A DNA stretch of 64,000 nucleotides from Tichowtungia sp964398915 (GCA_964398915.1 CAYNOR010000009.1:1-64000); one strand, 5' to 3'; positions 17,914-26,401 are shown, counted from the stretch's first letter. Notes: generated by a model from the sequence alone, not told the origin. Numbers and translations: made by a program.

Positions 17914-19308
17914 ATGTCCGAAGAAACAGCTATTCCGCAGAACGAGTCCCGGCCGGATGACGATATTCTTATCGATCTCAATTTTGTCCCGAGCTGGGCC
18001 AAAAAAGCACCGGCAGCCAATCATTATGCCTCCGATGACCGTTCTGAGCGTCGTCCCTCACGTGATCGCCGCGATGGTCCGCCGCGCGGCGAACGCAATG
18101 ACCGGCGGGACGGCCCGGCTCGTCCATCCCGTCCGCCGCGGGAACGCAGCGCGAATGACCGTCCCAGACCGTCTGGCGGGGCCGGACTTGCTCCTCAGCG
18201 CGAGTCGCGTATGGAACGTCCTGCACAGGAACCGCGACGTGAGTCCGTGGCGCGTCCTGAACGTATTGAACTGCCGGTCGAAATAAAATTTCTGCCTGAG
18301 CAGCAGTGGCTGGCCTCTATGGTCAGACAGATTCACCACAGTAAGCGGGCTTATCCGCTGATGGATCTGGCCAATCTCTTTCTGGCTGATCCGAAGGGAC
18401 ATCTGGTCAAAATCGAAATTCGGCCCGGTGCGGATGGATTTAAACTTTATCAGGGCAAGCGCTCTAAAATGGTTGCCACAAGCCGCGACGCACTGGTTCG
18501 CCAGCTTCTCGATGACCATTTGGAAGATTTCTTTGTCAAACTGGATATCGAAGTCGACCAGCCTACCGGTGTTTTTCCAATGATTGGAAAAATCGGCGAC
18601 GTGCTGATCGGCCCGCCCAACCACCATAGTTATGCGGCCCGCCTGCATGAAATTCACAACGCACAATTTTCCGGCATGCCGTTTGACCGTTTTAAAGAAA
18701 AGGTGCAGACCGTCCGCGATGAAGAGCTGATTATGCGGTGGAAGATGGAGTGTTCCAAAAAGACGGTTTACCGGTTAAAAGATGCGCCCGAAGGCGAAGT
18801 GAAAGATTTCACCCTCGCACAAACCGAAGAATTCATCCGCACTCAAATTGCCGAAGCGGAGATTGAAGAAGTCACCCGTGCTGTATTGCCTTCGGCACTG
18901 GCGCGCAAAATTAAGGATTACAATTTGATCCGTATGGTGCGCGAAGCGTGGGAACGTGAAAGTCGCTTCCCGATGTCCGTTTCCTTTGCTCTGCGTGCCG
19001 CCTTCCGTCATTTGCATCTGCAAACCTTTAAAGCGGGGCGGAACATTAATTTCGTCACTTCCGTGAAGCCCGACCCGATTAATCCGGAAAAGACGGTTAA
19101 GCATATTCGCGCCGTGCTTGAATATCTGGCCGCACATCCCGGCTCAACCCGGGATAAAATGGTCGAAGAGCTGCGTCCCGGTGCAGAGAAAGATTCCGAG
19201 GCCGTCCGTGAAATTCTCAATCCGCTGCGCTGGCTGATTGAAAAAGGCCACATCATTGAATTTTTCAATGGAACGCTGGCTGTTCCGTCGCACCGTCAGC
19301 GTCGCTGA
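17914..19308 (+). CDS. Conserved hypothetical with Arg/Asp/Pro-rich N-terminus and C-terminal winged-helix-like part
   Basis: About 464 residues. A short acidic lead (DDDILIDLNFVPSWAKK) is followed by about 75 residues rich in R, D, G and P, typical of RNA-binding tails. A folded core (about 115-390) and a C-terminal segment (TVKHIRAVLEYLAAHPGSTRDKMVEEL...) that reads like a winged helix follow. I know similar proteins only as uncharacterised. A nucleic-acid role is inference. ATG 17884 is an alternative start. It contains an extended palindrome at 18572-18592, and a REP element begins 13 bases after its stop. Confidence 0.75.
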   Translation: MSEETAIPQNESRPDDDILIDLNFVPSWAKKAPAANHYASDDRSERRPSRDRRDGPPRGERNDRRDGPARPSRPPRERSANDRPRPSGGAGLAPQRESRMERPAQEPRRESVARPERIELPVEIKFLPEQQWLASMVRQIHHSKRAYPLMDLANLFLADPKGHLVKIEIRPGADGFKLYQGKRSKMVATSRDALVRQLLDDHLEDFFVKLDIEVDQPTGVFPMIGKIGDVLIGPPNHHSYAARLHEIHNAQFSGMPFDRFKEKVQTVRDEELIMRWKMECSKKTVYRLKDAPEGEVKDFTLAQTEEFIRTQIAEAEIEEVTRAVLPSALARKIKDYNLIRMVREAWERESRFPMSVSFALRAAFRHLHLQTFKAGRNINFVTSVKPDPINPEKTVKHIRAVLEYLAAHPGSTRDKMVEELRPGAEKDSEAVREILNPLRWLIEKGHIIEFFNGTLAVPSHRQRR

Positions 19309-19320
19309 CGGGACTTCTCT

Positions 19321-19400
19321 GGAGTGCGGCGGCAAGTGAAACGCGACACCGCTTTCAGCCCAGAGAGCGGCCTCGCGCCTACGGCTTGCGTCCGCACTCC
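19321..19400. repeat. REP-type palindrome, family GGAGTGCGG, copy 1
   Basis: Begins GGAGTGCGGCGGCAAGTG and closes with the complementary CCGCACTCC at 19392-19400, enclosing a secondary stem of GC-rich sequence. It lies between the preceding gene and the 3' side of a RAYT transposase, as expected of REP elements mobilised by that transposase. Confidence 0.8.
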
Positions 19401-19412
19401 AAGGGTTGCTTT

Positions 19413-19955
19413 TTAAAATGCGTCTTGCACATTTATTAAGTCAGTCTTGAAGCTGGCGAGCGTGTTTACAAATGAGCGGGATGCGTGCAGTTCCAGCCAA
19501 TGCTGAGAACACCATTCGTATGAAGAAGCATCATTCGTGACACCATGATGCACCGGATTTTGATGAACGTACCGGAGGCGGCTGAAAAATGATGTCTGAT
19601 GGGTGATGTGTGAATCCCAGTAGTTATGCCAAACCTTGCGCCCAGGCGAATTGTCCAGACGGTTCAGTTTTTTTGCGCTGTATTCATGCAGTCGGGCGAT
19701 GAGTATTTTCAGCGACTCCGGGATGTCCGGTGAACTGGCAATAAAGTGATAGTGATTGTTCATGACCGCCCACGCTTGAAGTTGCCATTTATATTTCTCT
19801 GCAAACTCAAAAAGCATATCCCGCACCAGCGAACGCTTTTCCGGGGTTTCCAGAAAAGACTGCTTGAGATAGGTTCCTCCGGTCACCATGTATGTTCCGC
19901 GTTCCAGTAAACGATGCATCGGTGCATGCGGCCAATAAGAAGATGTTTCTTTCAT
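19413..19955 (-). CDS. REP-associated tyrosine transposase (RAYT), Y1/HUH family
   Basis: A 180-residue IS200-like RAYT. The HUH motif is NNHYHFIA (about residues 66-73) and the nucleophilic Tyr lies in RYVHQNPVHHG (about 128). RAYTs nick and rejoin single-stranded DNA at REP hairpins. Matching palindromes flank the gene on both sides (19321-19400; 19976-20091), which supports a working or recently working REP/RAYT pair. It differs from the RAYT domains near 22.5 kb and 63.7 kb both in sequence and in its palindrome. Confidence 0.9.
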   Translation of the reverse strand: MKETSSYWPHAPMHRLLERGTYMVTGGTYLKQSFLETPEKRSLVRDMLFEFAEKYKWQLQAWAVMNNHYHFIASSPDIPESLKILIARLHEYSAKKLNRLDNSPGRKVWHNYWDSHITHQTSFFSRLRYVHQNPVHHGVTNDASSYEWCSQHWLELHASRSFVNTLASFKTDLINVQDAF

Positions 19956-19975
19956 AGAAAGAAAGTAAAAGATTT

Positions 19976-20091
19976 GGAGTGCGGTGGCAAGTGAAACGCG
20001 ACACCGCTTTCGGAGTGCGGTGGCAAGTGAAGCGCGACACCGCTTTCAGTGCGAAGAGCGGCCTCGCGCCTGCGGGTTGCGTCCGCACTCC
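19976..20091. repeat. REP-type palindromes, family GGAGTGCGG, tandem copies 2 and 3
   Basis: Two 36-base head units stand in tandem (19976-20011 and 20012-20047), differing at one base, followed by the closing arm ending in CCGCACTCC at 20091. The unit from 20046 to 20091 is also translated as the last residues of uridine kinase. Confidence 0.85.
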
Positions 20092-20681
20092 AGAATGTTT
20101 CGAATCTGCTGCGCACGTTCCGGTGTGCCGCGCTCGGCAGGAATCAGAAGCAGGTCAGCAAGAGCGCGGGTCGGTTCGACGTGTTTGCGGTACATCGGCT
20201 CGACCTGTTCCGCCCAGCGGCGGCGGATTTCCTGTTTGGTGCGGCCCCGTTCGACCGTATCGCGGGCAACGCGGCGCTCCAGACAGGTTTTCAGCGGCAG
20301 ATCAATGAAGACCCTCAGATCGAACACGTCGCGCAGATGCCGGTTGGCGAACAGAAAAAGTCCTTCGACGATAATCAGCGGGGCCGGTTTCAGCGTTACG
20401 GTGTCTGGCGCGCGTTTGTGGGTCGAAAAAATATAGCGCGGACCTTCGACTGTTTCGCCGCGCTTCAAAGCCGCGAGATCGCGGGCCAGATGTTCGAGAT
20501 CGATTACCGCCGGATTGTCGAAGTTCCAGTCCTTGGAATCCACATCATCGGGCAGGCTGATGTAATAATTGTCCTGCGACATCAGGCTGGCGTTTCCGGC
20601 CAGCTCCGCCAGCTCCTTCGCGACCGAGGTCTTCCCCGACCCCGATGCGCCGACAATTCCAATGATGCGTGGTGGTTTCAT
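20046..20681 (-). CDS. udk: Uridine kinase
   Basis: A 211-residue P-loop uridine/cytidine kinase making UMP/CMP in pyrimidine salvage. It has Walker A GASGSGKT (residues 10-17), the DNYY substrate motif (about 37-40) and a conserved R-rich lid (LERRVARDTVERGR). The final 15 or so residues (CGRNPQARGRSSH) are encoded by the REP palindrome, and the TGA at 20048-20046 lies within it. The native C-terminus has thus been replaced without harm to the core. Confidence 0.92.
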   Translation of the reverse strand: MKPPRIIGIVGASGSGKTSVAKELAELAGNASLMSQDNYYISLPDDVDSKDWNFDNPAVIDLEHLARDLAALKRGETVEGPRYIFSTHKRAPDTVTLKPAPLIIVEGLFLFANRHLRDVFDLRVFIDLPLKTCLERRVARDTVERGRTKQEIRRRWAEQVEPMYRKHVEPTRALADLLLIPAERGTPERAQQIRNILECGRNPQARGRSSH

Positions 20682-20706
20682 TTAAATTGTTTGTTCTCAG
20701 TCTGAG

Positions 20707-20967
20707 TTATCGAAGATCTTTTTTATCGGCCACCGATATGCCACGAGTGAAAATTCTAAGCAAAAACATCGGCACATATCCTTTCAATGCCACCCAAGAG
20801 AGCGCCAAGGCAAATATAGACGAGCCCAGAATTATAGGGACAGAATTTTCTTCGAGAGGTGTGCCAACAATGAGAAATGCACTAAATAATAAGACGAGTA
20901 ACCAGCACGGCAAAGCGACGAGTCCTGCTAAAAACCTAAACAGTGGTCTAACTTCGTTTTTTTTCAT
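20707..20967 (-). CDS. Small two-helix membrane protein
   Basis: An 86-residue protein starting MKKNEVRPLFRFLAG at an ATG at 20967, with two hydrophobic segments (ALPCWLLVLLFSAFLIVG and VPIILGSSIFALALSWVAL). A longer frame of 326 residues exists upstream but is only the shadow of the radical SAM gene. No family recognised. It lies 25 bases upstream of udk on the same strand. Confidence 0.65.
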   Translation of the reverse strand: MKKNEVRPLFRFLAGLVALPCWLLVLLFSAFLIVGTPLEENSVPIILGSSIFALALSWVALKGYVPMFLLRIFTRGISVADKKDLR

Positions 20968-21037
20968 AGTACGCCTGAAATTAACTGAAAGGCTGGGGTT
21001 GGAAAAGAGTTTAAGCGAATGATGTTTTTGGGACAAG

Positions 21038-21090
21038 GCAGGCTGGAAGCCTGCGGTACGGAGAAATGTATCGCAGGCTTCCAGCCTGCC
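21038..21090. repeat. Palindrome family GCAGGCTGGAAGCCTGC, complete copy
   Basis: GGCAGGCTGGAAGCCTGCG (21038-21056) and its exact complement (21072-21090) enclose a short loop with GTAC and GTATC sequences. It starts one base beyond the stop of the radical SAM gene (21092). The same family borders the RAYT insertions at 22.1-22.8 kb and 63.4 kb. Confidence 0.85.
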
Positions 21091-21091
21091 T

Positions 21092-23239
21092 TTAGTTTTT
21101 CTTCCGTGTCTGCCGCTCCATTCCTTTTTTCCCGGCAGAGCGGGCGGCGAGGTCGGCTCCGATGGCGTGGCGGACGGTTTTCGTGTTGAGTCCGCGAGTT
21201 CCGGTGATGAATTCTTCCAGAAGCTGGGCGAGGCGCGCCGGTGTGAAGCCGTAGGTGGTGTGCGTCTGCGCGTAGAGCCATTCGCTCCATTCCATGAAGG
21301 CGGCGAAGACCGACGGCTGATTCTGCCAAATGAGCGGCGAGCTGTGCGGGAAGCGTCCGTTGTTGACGGTGATGTCCCAGTAGCGGGCGAAGCGGCGGAT
21401 TTGCTGGAGTTCTGTCGCGCTGAGCGTTGAGGTTTGCAGAACGTCGTAAGGCGGCGAGCTGTTGTAAACCATCTGCCATTCGGTGTCGTGCCGGGCAATC
21501 GGCGCGCCGCGCAGTTTTTTGAGGATGCCGAGCTGGATTTCGTCCGGCCCGCAGGCGTGGAGACGGTCGAAGCCCGCCGCGATGCTGTCGAAGGTTTCTC
21601 CGGGAAGTCCGGCGATGAGGTCGGCGTGCAGATGGACGGACGGCATGGCGGCCAGTTTGCGGATATGCGCTTCGACTTGTTCGGCATGGAGCGGGCGTTT
21701 GATCCGTTCGGAAATTTCGGGATTGAAGGTTTGCACGCCGACTTCGAGCTGGAGGAATCCGGGCGGCGATTCGGCGATGAGTTTTTCGAGGGTCGGCGGC
21801 AGGTGATCCGGTTCCCATTCGAGATGAAGCATCATGCCGTCGCGGCGGTTTTCGAGAAAGAAGCGCAGGACGGCGGCGGCATGAGCGGCGTTAATGTTGA
21901 AGCTGCGGTCGAGGAATTTAAAAATCCGCACGCCGCGCTCAATGAGTTTTCCAAACTCCGGAAAGATCCGTTCGGGCGGGAAGAAGCGGACGTTTTCTTC
22001 AAGCGCGGAAAGGCAGTATTCGCAGAGGAACGGACAGCCGCGCGAACTTTCGACGTAGATGCGGCGATGGGCAATGTCGTCATCCGTATATTCGTCGTAG
22101 GGCAGGGCTACGGTTTTCAGGTCGGCTGGCGGGGCATTGATGATCTTCGGCAGGCTGGAAGCCTTCGGTACGGGAGATGTATCGCCAGCATCCTGCTGGC
22201 CTTGTCCCGCGTGGTGGGCGCGAATTCCGGCGGCGGCAGGATTATTCCGGATATATTTCTGGATGCGGGTGAGTTCTTCCTGATTGCGGACTATATGGTC
22301 GTAGCTTTCCCGTTTCCAGACGGTGCCGCTTGTTCCAATATGCTTGTTGATCTGATTCGCCGAGTATGATTTCCATGAATGCAGGATATCCTTGAGTTCA
22401 AAATCGGGAAGCGGCGTTACCAGTACGTGAACATGGTTCGGCATGACAACCCATTCATCGAGCTCATAACGCTGGCCGTCGAAGTGGGTCAGTGTGTCAG
22501 CGACGATCTGCGAGATTTCCGGGTTTCGCAAAATGCAGGAACCAGCGCCTTCATCCAGCCAGCTGTTTATCCGTTCGGAGAACAGCTTATCAAACTGTTC
22601 CTGTTCTTTATTAGAATAAGGCGGCTGATGGTGCTCTTTCCATTTTTCGCGCAGTACGTTGTATTCGCTGATGAGCGATTGAGCAATCGAATCCGCAAGA
22701 CGGAAAGTGACGAAATAGGAGCAACCGGTTTGTTTCCAATGTGGGAGGTTTTTTCGACGGGATTGGCTGACTTCGTGAACAGGATTGAAGCAGGGCAGGC
22801 TGGGCGATACGGGAAGACATGGCAGGCTGGAAGCCTGCGATACGGGAGCTGTGTCGACGAGCAGGTCACGGCACAAAGTTTCAATCACGGCTTCGCCTTC
22901 GCCGCAGACCAGATGGTCGGCCAGCTGGTGGATCAGGGAATTCTGGTAGTCATAGCTGACTTCCGGTCCGCCGATGACGATTTTCAGGCCGGGATCGGCT
23001 TTTTTGAGAAGGAGCGCGGTTTCATAGGTGACGACAAGGTTCCAGATATAGACGCTGAACAGGATAATTTGAGGATCATGCGCCAGCAGTTTTTCGGCGG
23101 CGGCATGCGGGGAGAGGCTGTTGTCAAACTCAACGATCACTGAACGGTCACGCAATCCGCCCAGGCTGGCCCGCAGGCATCGCAGGGCGAGTGAGCTGTG
23201 GGAATAGCGGGCGTTAAACGTTGAGAAAACAATATCCAT
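21092..23239 (-). CDS. B12-binding radical SAM protein carrying an in-frame RAYT transposase insertion
   Basis: One open frame of 715 residues. Residues 1-130 are a cobalamin-binding domain (MDIVFSTFNARYSHSSLALRC; IVIGGPEVSY; CGEGE). Residues about 367-715 are a radical SAM domain with C402xxxC406xxC409 and a C-terminal part typical of B12-radical SAM proteins. Between them, about 131-366 is a complete RAYT domain: LPHWKQTGCSYFVTFRLAD start, HUH at H269/H271 and Tyr329 in KYIRNNP. Without it the protein would be about 479 residues, the usual family size. There is no stop or frameshift at either joint. The reaction of the host enzyme is unknown; such proteins act in methyl transfer or modification. 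Confidence 0.9.
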   Translation of the reverse strand: MDIVFSTFNARYSHSSLALRCLRASLGGLRDRSVIVEFDNSLSPHAAAEKLLAHDPQIILFSVYIWNLVVTYETALLLKKADPGLKIVIGGPEVSYDYQNSLIHQLADHLVCGEGEAVIETLCRDLLVDTAPVSQASSLPCLPVSPSLPCFNPVHEVSQSRRKNLPHWKQTGCSYFVTFRLADSIAQSLISEYNVLREKWKEHHQPPYSNKEQEQFDKLFSERINSWLDEGAGSCILRNPEISQIVADTLTHFDGQRYELDEWVVMPNHVHVLVTPLPDFELKDILHSWKSYSANQINKHIGTSGTVWKRESYDHIVRNQEELTRIQKYIRNNPAAAGIRAHHAGQGQQDAGDTSPVPKASSLPKIINAPPADLKTVALPYDEYTDDDIAHRRIYVESSRGCPFLCEYCLSALEENVRFFPPERIFPEFGKLIERGVRIFKFLDRSFNINAAHAAAVLRFFLENRRDGMMLHLEWEPDHLPPTLEKLIAESPPGFLQLEVGVQTFNPEISERIKRPLHAEQVEAHIRKLAAMPSVHLHADLIAGLPGETFDSIAAGFDRLHACGPDEIQLGILKKLRGAPIARHDTEWQMVYNSSPPYDVLQTSTLSATELQQIRRFARYWDITVNNGRFPHSSPLIWQNQPSVFAAFMEWSEWLYAQTHTTYGFTPARLAQLLEEFITGTRGLNTKTVRHAIGADLAARSAGKKGMERQTRKKN
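22149..22205. repeat. Palindrome family GCAGGCTGGAAGCCTGC, degenerate copy at one border of the in-gene RAYT
   Basis: Left arm GGCAGGCTGGAAGCCTTCGG and right arm GTATCGCCAGCATCCTGC, less perfect than the copy at 21038. It is translated as part of the host protein. Confidence 0.75.
22794..22848. repeat. Palindrome family GCAGGCTGGAAGCCTGC, doubled copy at the other border of the in-gene RAYT
   Basis: A partial unit (GGCAGGCTGGGCGATACGGG, 22794 on) is followed by a full unit (GGCAGGCTGGAAGCCTGCGA, 22821 on), both in the same direction. They encode the LPCLPVSPSLPC and SQASSLP stretches that precede the RAYT domain. Confidence 0.75.
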
Positions 23240-23281
23240 GCGCTACAAATACGCCCTTTGGAACAGGTTTAGGAGAGAAAA

Positions 23282-23836
23282 ATGGCGAGTCCCGTTTGTG
23301 TCTATGGAAATCCGGTGCTTCGTAAAAAATCGGTGCCGGTCAAAGAGGTTACGGATGAAGTCCGTACGCTGACCGATCGAATGCTTGGCATCATGTATGC
23401 ACAGGATGGAATTGGTCTGGCGGCCGAGCAGATCGGGCATACCGAAGCCGTTTTTGTGCTCGATGTGCCGGTTGCTGCGGACAAAAACGAGCAGGGTCTT
23501 CCAAACAATCCCGGCGTTAAAATGCCGCAGGCGTTTATTAATCCGGAAATTATCGGTGAATCTGCAGAGACTGCAATTGCCGAAGAAGGGTGTTTAAGTT
23601 TTCCGAAACTTTATGTGCCGGTGGAACGTCCGTCTGAGGTGGTTCTGCGCTATCAGGATCGCGACGGAAATGTACAGGTGCTGAATGCCAGAGGGTTGCT
23701 GGCCCGCGCTATTCAGCACGAATTCGACCATCTTAACGGGGTGCTGCTGGTTGATCATATGTCAGCGGCGGAAAAGCTGAAACACTGCCTGCGCCTGCGC
23801 GGCATAAAAAAGTGGTATAAAAGCAGGGGTTACTAA
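23282..23836 (+). CDS. def: Peptide deformylase
   Basis: A 184-residue metalloenzyme that removes the formyl group from new proteins. All three motifs are present: GIGLAAEQ (43-50), EEGCLSFP with metal ligand C104, and QHEFDHLNG with H146, E147, H150. AGGAG precedes the ATG at 23282. The stop overlaps the EamA transporter start. The formyl-adding enzyme gene fmt is 7.4 kb away, not in the same operon. Confidence 0.96.
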   Translation: MASPVCVYGNPVLRKKSVPVKEVTDEVRTLTDRMLGIMYAQDGIGLAAEQIGHTEAVFVLDVPVAADKNEQGLPNNPGVKMPQAFINPEIIGESAETAIAEEGCLSFPKLYVPVERPSEVVLRYQDRDGNVQVLNARGLLARAIQHEFDHLNGVLLVDHMSAAEKLKHCLRLRGIKKWYKSRGY

Positions 23837-24759
23837 TGATGCGCGGAATGCTCTCATTGCTGGTGAGCATTATATTATTCAGCACGATTGAAGTGGCATC
23901 CAAGCTGATGCAGTCCGGCGGCGGAATTGCCGGTCAGTATCCGTTCTGGCTGGCGGCGCTTCGTTTCATCATTGCAGGGATGATTCTATTTATTCCTGCG
24001 GCGCGTCAGCTGCGGGGCAGGCCGCTGAATGGGCGCGATATCATCCAGCTGGCGGGGCTCGGGCTGCTGGGTGTTACGCTGATGTCCAGCCTCTACCATC
24101 TCTCAATCACTTTTTTGCCGGCCAATGTCGCAGCACTCGTATTCAGTTGTAATCCGGTTTTTGTGGTGCTGTTTGCGCCGCTGGTCCTTCCGGAAAAAAT
24201 CACGACCCGGAAACTGATCTCTGTCGCGGTCTGTCTGACCGGAATCTGTGTGCTGGCCTACGAGCGTGCTGACGGGGTTTCGGCTCTCGGCCTTTTACTG
24301 ATGCTGATCGCCATTGTTATTTTCGCCTTCTACACCGTGCTTTTTAAAAAAATGACTCCGCGATTTGGCGCATTGCCCGTTACCGCTTTTGCGGGTCTGG
24401 CTGGCGGACTTTGTATTTTACCGCTGGCGTTCGGGTTTGAAGGATTTCCACTTACGATTTACGGCACGGCTGACTGGATGGGTATTGCATATCTGTCACT
24501 GATCGGAACTGCACTCGGCTATTTTTTGTTTATCTATGGAATAAGTCATGTCGAAGCGAGCGCCGGTGCTATGGCCTTCTTTTTGAAACCGTTCCTGGCC
24601 GCGCTCTTTGCATGGATGATCCTGGATGAATCATTGACCTTGCCGATGCTTATCGGGGGAGCGTGTATTCTCGGCGGGATGCTTATTGCACTGGGTCCTG
24701 CCCGCAAGGGATCCTCTGCGGCGGTGGTGACGGTTTTGTCGGCGAAGCGCTTGCGGTGA
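23836..24759 (+). CDS. EamA/DMT-family transporter
   Basis: A 307-residue inner-membrane protein with about ten hydrophobic segments arranged as two EamA repeats (about 5-140 and 150-290). Members export or exchange small metabolites; the substrate cannot be predicted. The ATG at 23836 shares its A with the def stop, so translation is coupled; a second ATG follows directly. The 193-base gap after it carries AATAATCC/ATTATTCC direct repeats and no convincing gene. Confidence 0.88.
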   Translation: MMRGMLSLLVSIILFSTIEVASKLMQSGGGIAGQYPFWLAALRFIIAGMILFIPAARQLRGRPLNGRDIIQLAGLGLLGVTLMSSLYHLSITFLPANVAALVFSCNPVFVVLFAPLVLPEKITTRKLISVAVCLTGICVLAYERADGVSALGLLLMLIAIVIFAFYTVLFKKMTPRFGALPVTAFAGLAGGLCILPLAFGFEGFPLTIYGTADWMGIAYLSLIGTALGYFLFIYGISHVEASAGAMAFFLKPFLAALFAWMILDESLTLPMLIGGACILGGMLIALGPARKGSSAAVVTVLSAKRLR

Positions 24760-24952
24760 CTATGCTGACTGATTATGCTCAGCTGGCCGATGAAGAGCAT
24801 GTCTGGAGCATTTGGGAAGGCAATGCACGAGTGAAGAGATAGAGGGAACCCGGATTAGTGGATGCATGGGTCGGTGGATGGGAAAGAGCTACCGGCCCAA
24901 TAATCCAAAAATCCATTATTCCAATAATCCATAACAAAACGGAGTTTTGAAT

Positions 24953-26401
24953 ATGAAAGCAGATATCGGACTGATCGGCTTGGCGGTGATGGGCGAGAAT
25001 CTGGTGCTCAATATGGAGAGCAAGGGGTTCAAGGTCGCGGTATTCAATCGCACGGTTGAAAAAGTGGACGCATTTATCGCCGGGCGCGGTGCCGGCAAGA
25101 ATTTTATCGGATGTCACAGCATCAAGGAGTTCTGTGCGAGTCTGGAACGTCCGCGCAAAGTGATGATGCTGGTGAAAGCCGGCAAAGCGGTGGATGACTT
25201 CATCGAGCAGGTGATTCCGTATCTCGAACCGGGCGACATCATCATTGACGGCGGCAATTCGTACTTCCTAGACACCATCCGCCGTACGAAGTACGTCGAA
25301 AGCAAAGGCTTTCTTTTTATCGGAACCGGAGTCTCCGGCGGCGAGGAGGGCGCGCTGCTCGGCCCGTCGATCATGCCCGGCGGCTCACCGGCCGCGTGGC
25401 CTGCGGTCAAACCGGTCTTTCAGAAAATTTCCGCGCAAACCGAAGCGGGTGAACCCTGCTGCGAATGGGTCGGCGAAAATGGCGCAGGCCATTTCGTAAA
25501 AATGGTTCATAACGGTATCGAATACGGCGACATGCAGATGATTTGTGAAACCTACCAGATGATGAAAGAAGGTCTCGGACTCTCCAACGAAGAAATGCAT
25601 AACGTGTTTACAGAGTGGAACGCCAGCGAACTCGATTCCTACCTGATTGAAATCACCCGCGATATCCTCGGGTACAAAACCCAGGCCGGTGAAGCGGTGA
25701 TCGATCAGATCCTCGACACAGCCGGGCAGAAAGGTACCGGTAAATGGACCGCGGTTTCCGCGCTCGATCTCGGTCAGCCGCTGACGCTGATTGGCGAAGC
25801 GGTTTTTGCCCGCTGTCTGTCTGCGCTGAAAGATGAACGCGTTCAGGCTTCGAAGGTATTGAAAGGTCCAGCAGTAAAATTTAACGGCGACACATCCGCG
25901 CTGATTGAAGCCCTCAAACAGGCGCTCTATGCCTCCAAGATCGTTTCGTATGCTCAGGGCTACCAGCTGATGCGTGAAGCAGCCAGGGAATATAGCTGGA
26001 AACTCAACAACGGCGGCATTGCGCTCATGTGGCGCGGCGGTTGCATCATCCGTTCTGTATTCCTCGGCAAGATCAAAGAAGCGTTTGATAAGAATCCCGA
26101 CCTGGTCAATCTGCTGCTCGCCCCGTTCTTTACCAAAGCAGTCGAAGATGCACAGGCTGGCTGGCGCCGGGTGGTCTGCACGTCGGTTGAACTCGGCATC
26201 CCGATGCCTGCGATCAGTGCCGCGCTGGCTTACTACGATGGTTACCGCGCCGCCCGTCTGCCGGCCAATCTGCTGCAAGCTCAGCGCGACTACTTCGGTG
26301 CGCACACCTATGAACGGCTTGATAAACCGCGCGGCGAGTTCTTCCACACCAACTGGACCGGACGCGGCGGCGATACTGCGGCTTCGACTTATATTGTGTA
26401 A
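24953..26401 (+). CDS. gnd: 6-phosphogluconate dehydrogenase, decarboxylating
   Basis: A 482-residue enzyme converting 6-phosphogluconate to ribulose-5-phosphate with NADP reduction, in the pentose phosphate pathway. It has an N-terminal Rossmann motif GLAVMGENL, substrate motifs IIDGGNSYFLD and FVKMVHNGIEYGDMQ (catalytic Lys and the HNGIEY signature), and a long helical C-terminal domain. Full length. ATG at 24953 with GGAG eight bases ahead. Confidence 0.96.
   Translation: MKADIGLIGLAVMGENLVLNMESKGFKVAVFNRTVEKVDAFIAGRGAGKNFIGCHSIKEFCASLERPRKVMMLVKAGKAVDDFIEQVIPYLEPGDIIIDGGNSYFLDTIRRTKYVESKGFLFIGTGVSGGEEGALLGPSIMPGGSPAAWPAVKPVFQKISAQTEAGEPCCEWVGENGAGHFVKMVHNGIEYGDMQMICETYQMMKEGLGLSNEEMHNVFTEWNASELDSYLIEITRDILGYKTQAGEAVIDQILDTAGQKGTGKWTAVSALDLGQPLTLIGEAVFARCLSALKDERVQASKVLKGPAVKFNGDTSALIEALKQALYASKIVSYAQGYQLMREAAREYSWKLNNGGIALMWRGGCIIRSVFLGKIKEAFDKNPDLVNLLLAPFFTKAVEDAQAGWRRVVCTSVELGIPMPAISAALAYYDGYRAARLPANLLQAQRDYFGAHTYERLDKPRGEFFHTNWTGRGGDTAASTYIV

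Larger units (their letters stand above)
22142..22849 (-). mobile_element. RAYT-coding element inserted in frame within the B12-radical SAM gene
   Basis: The segment coding for residues about 131-366 is bordered on both sides by the same palindrome family (22149-22205 and 22794-22848), and the border peptides read SQASSLP and KASSLP, both translations of the palindrome. The enclosed Y1 transposase has both HUH histidines and the nucleophile Tyr, so it may be active. Length is about 0.7 kb. A second element of the same type lies inside another gene at the right edge of the window. Confidence 0.85.

Noticed and set aside
19321..20091. CRISPR-like array
   Set aside because: Only two tandem units and no spacers; these are REP palindromes beside their transposase.
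20968..21687. Upstream part of a 326-codon minus-strand frame and a parallel 284-codon frame
   Set aside because: They are out-of-frame readings of the radical SAM gene (Arg/Pro/Ser-rich). Only the last 86 codons, from ATG 20967, look like a real protein.
22142..22849. Calling the inserted domain an intein
   Set aside because: No splicing motifs are seen; the sequence is a Y1/HUH RAYT with palindromic borders. Release by another route cannot be excluded.
21092..23239. Reading the radical SAM/RAYT gene as a pseudogene or assembly chimera
   Set aside because: The frame is open throughout, joints coincide with palindromes, catalytic residues are kept in all parts, and a second case exists at 63.4 kb.
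24779..25117. Minus-strand ORFs over the gnd promoter region
   Set aside because: They overlap the start of gnd and read through the AATAATCC repeats.
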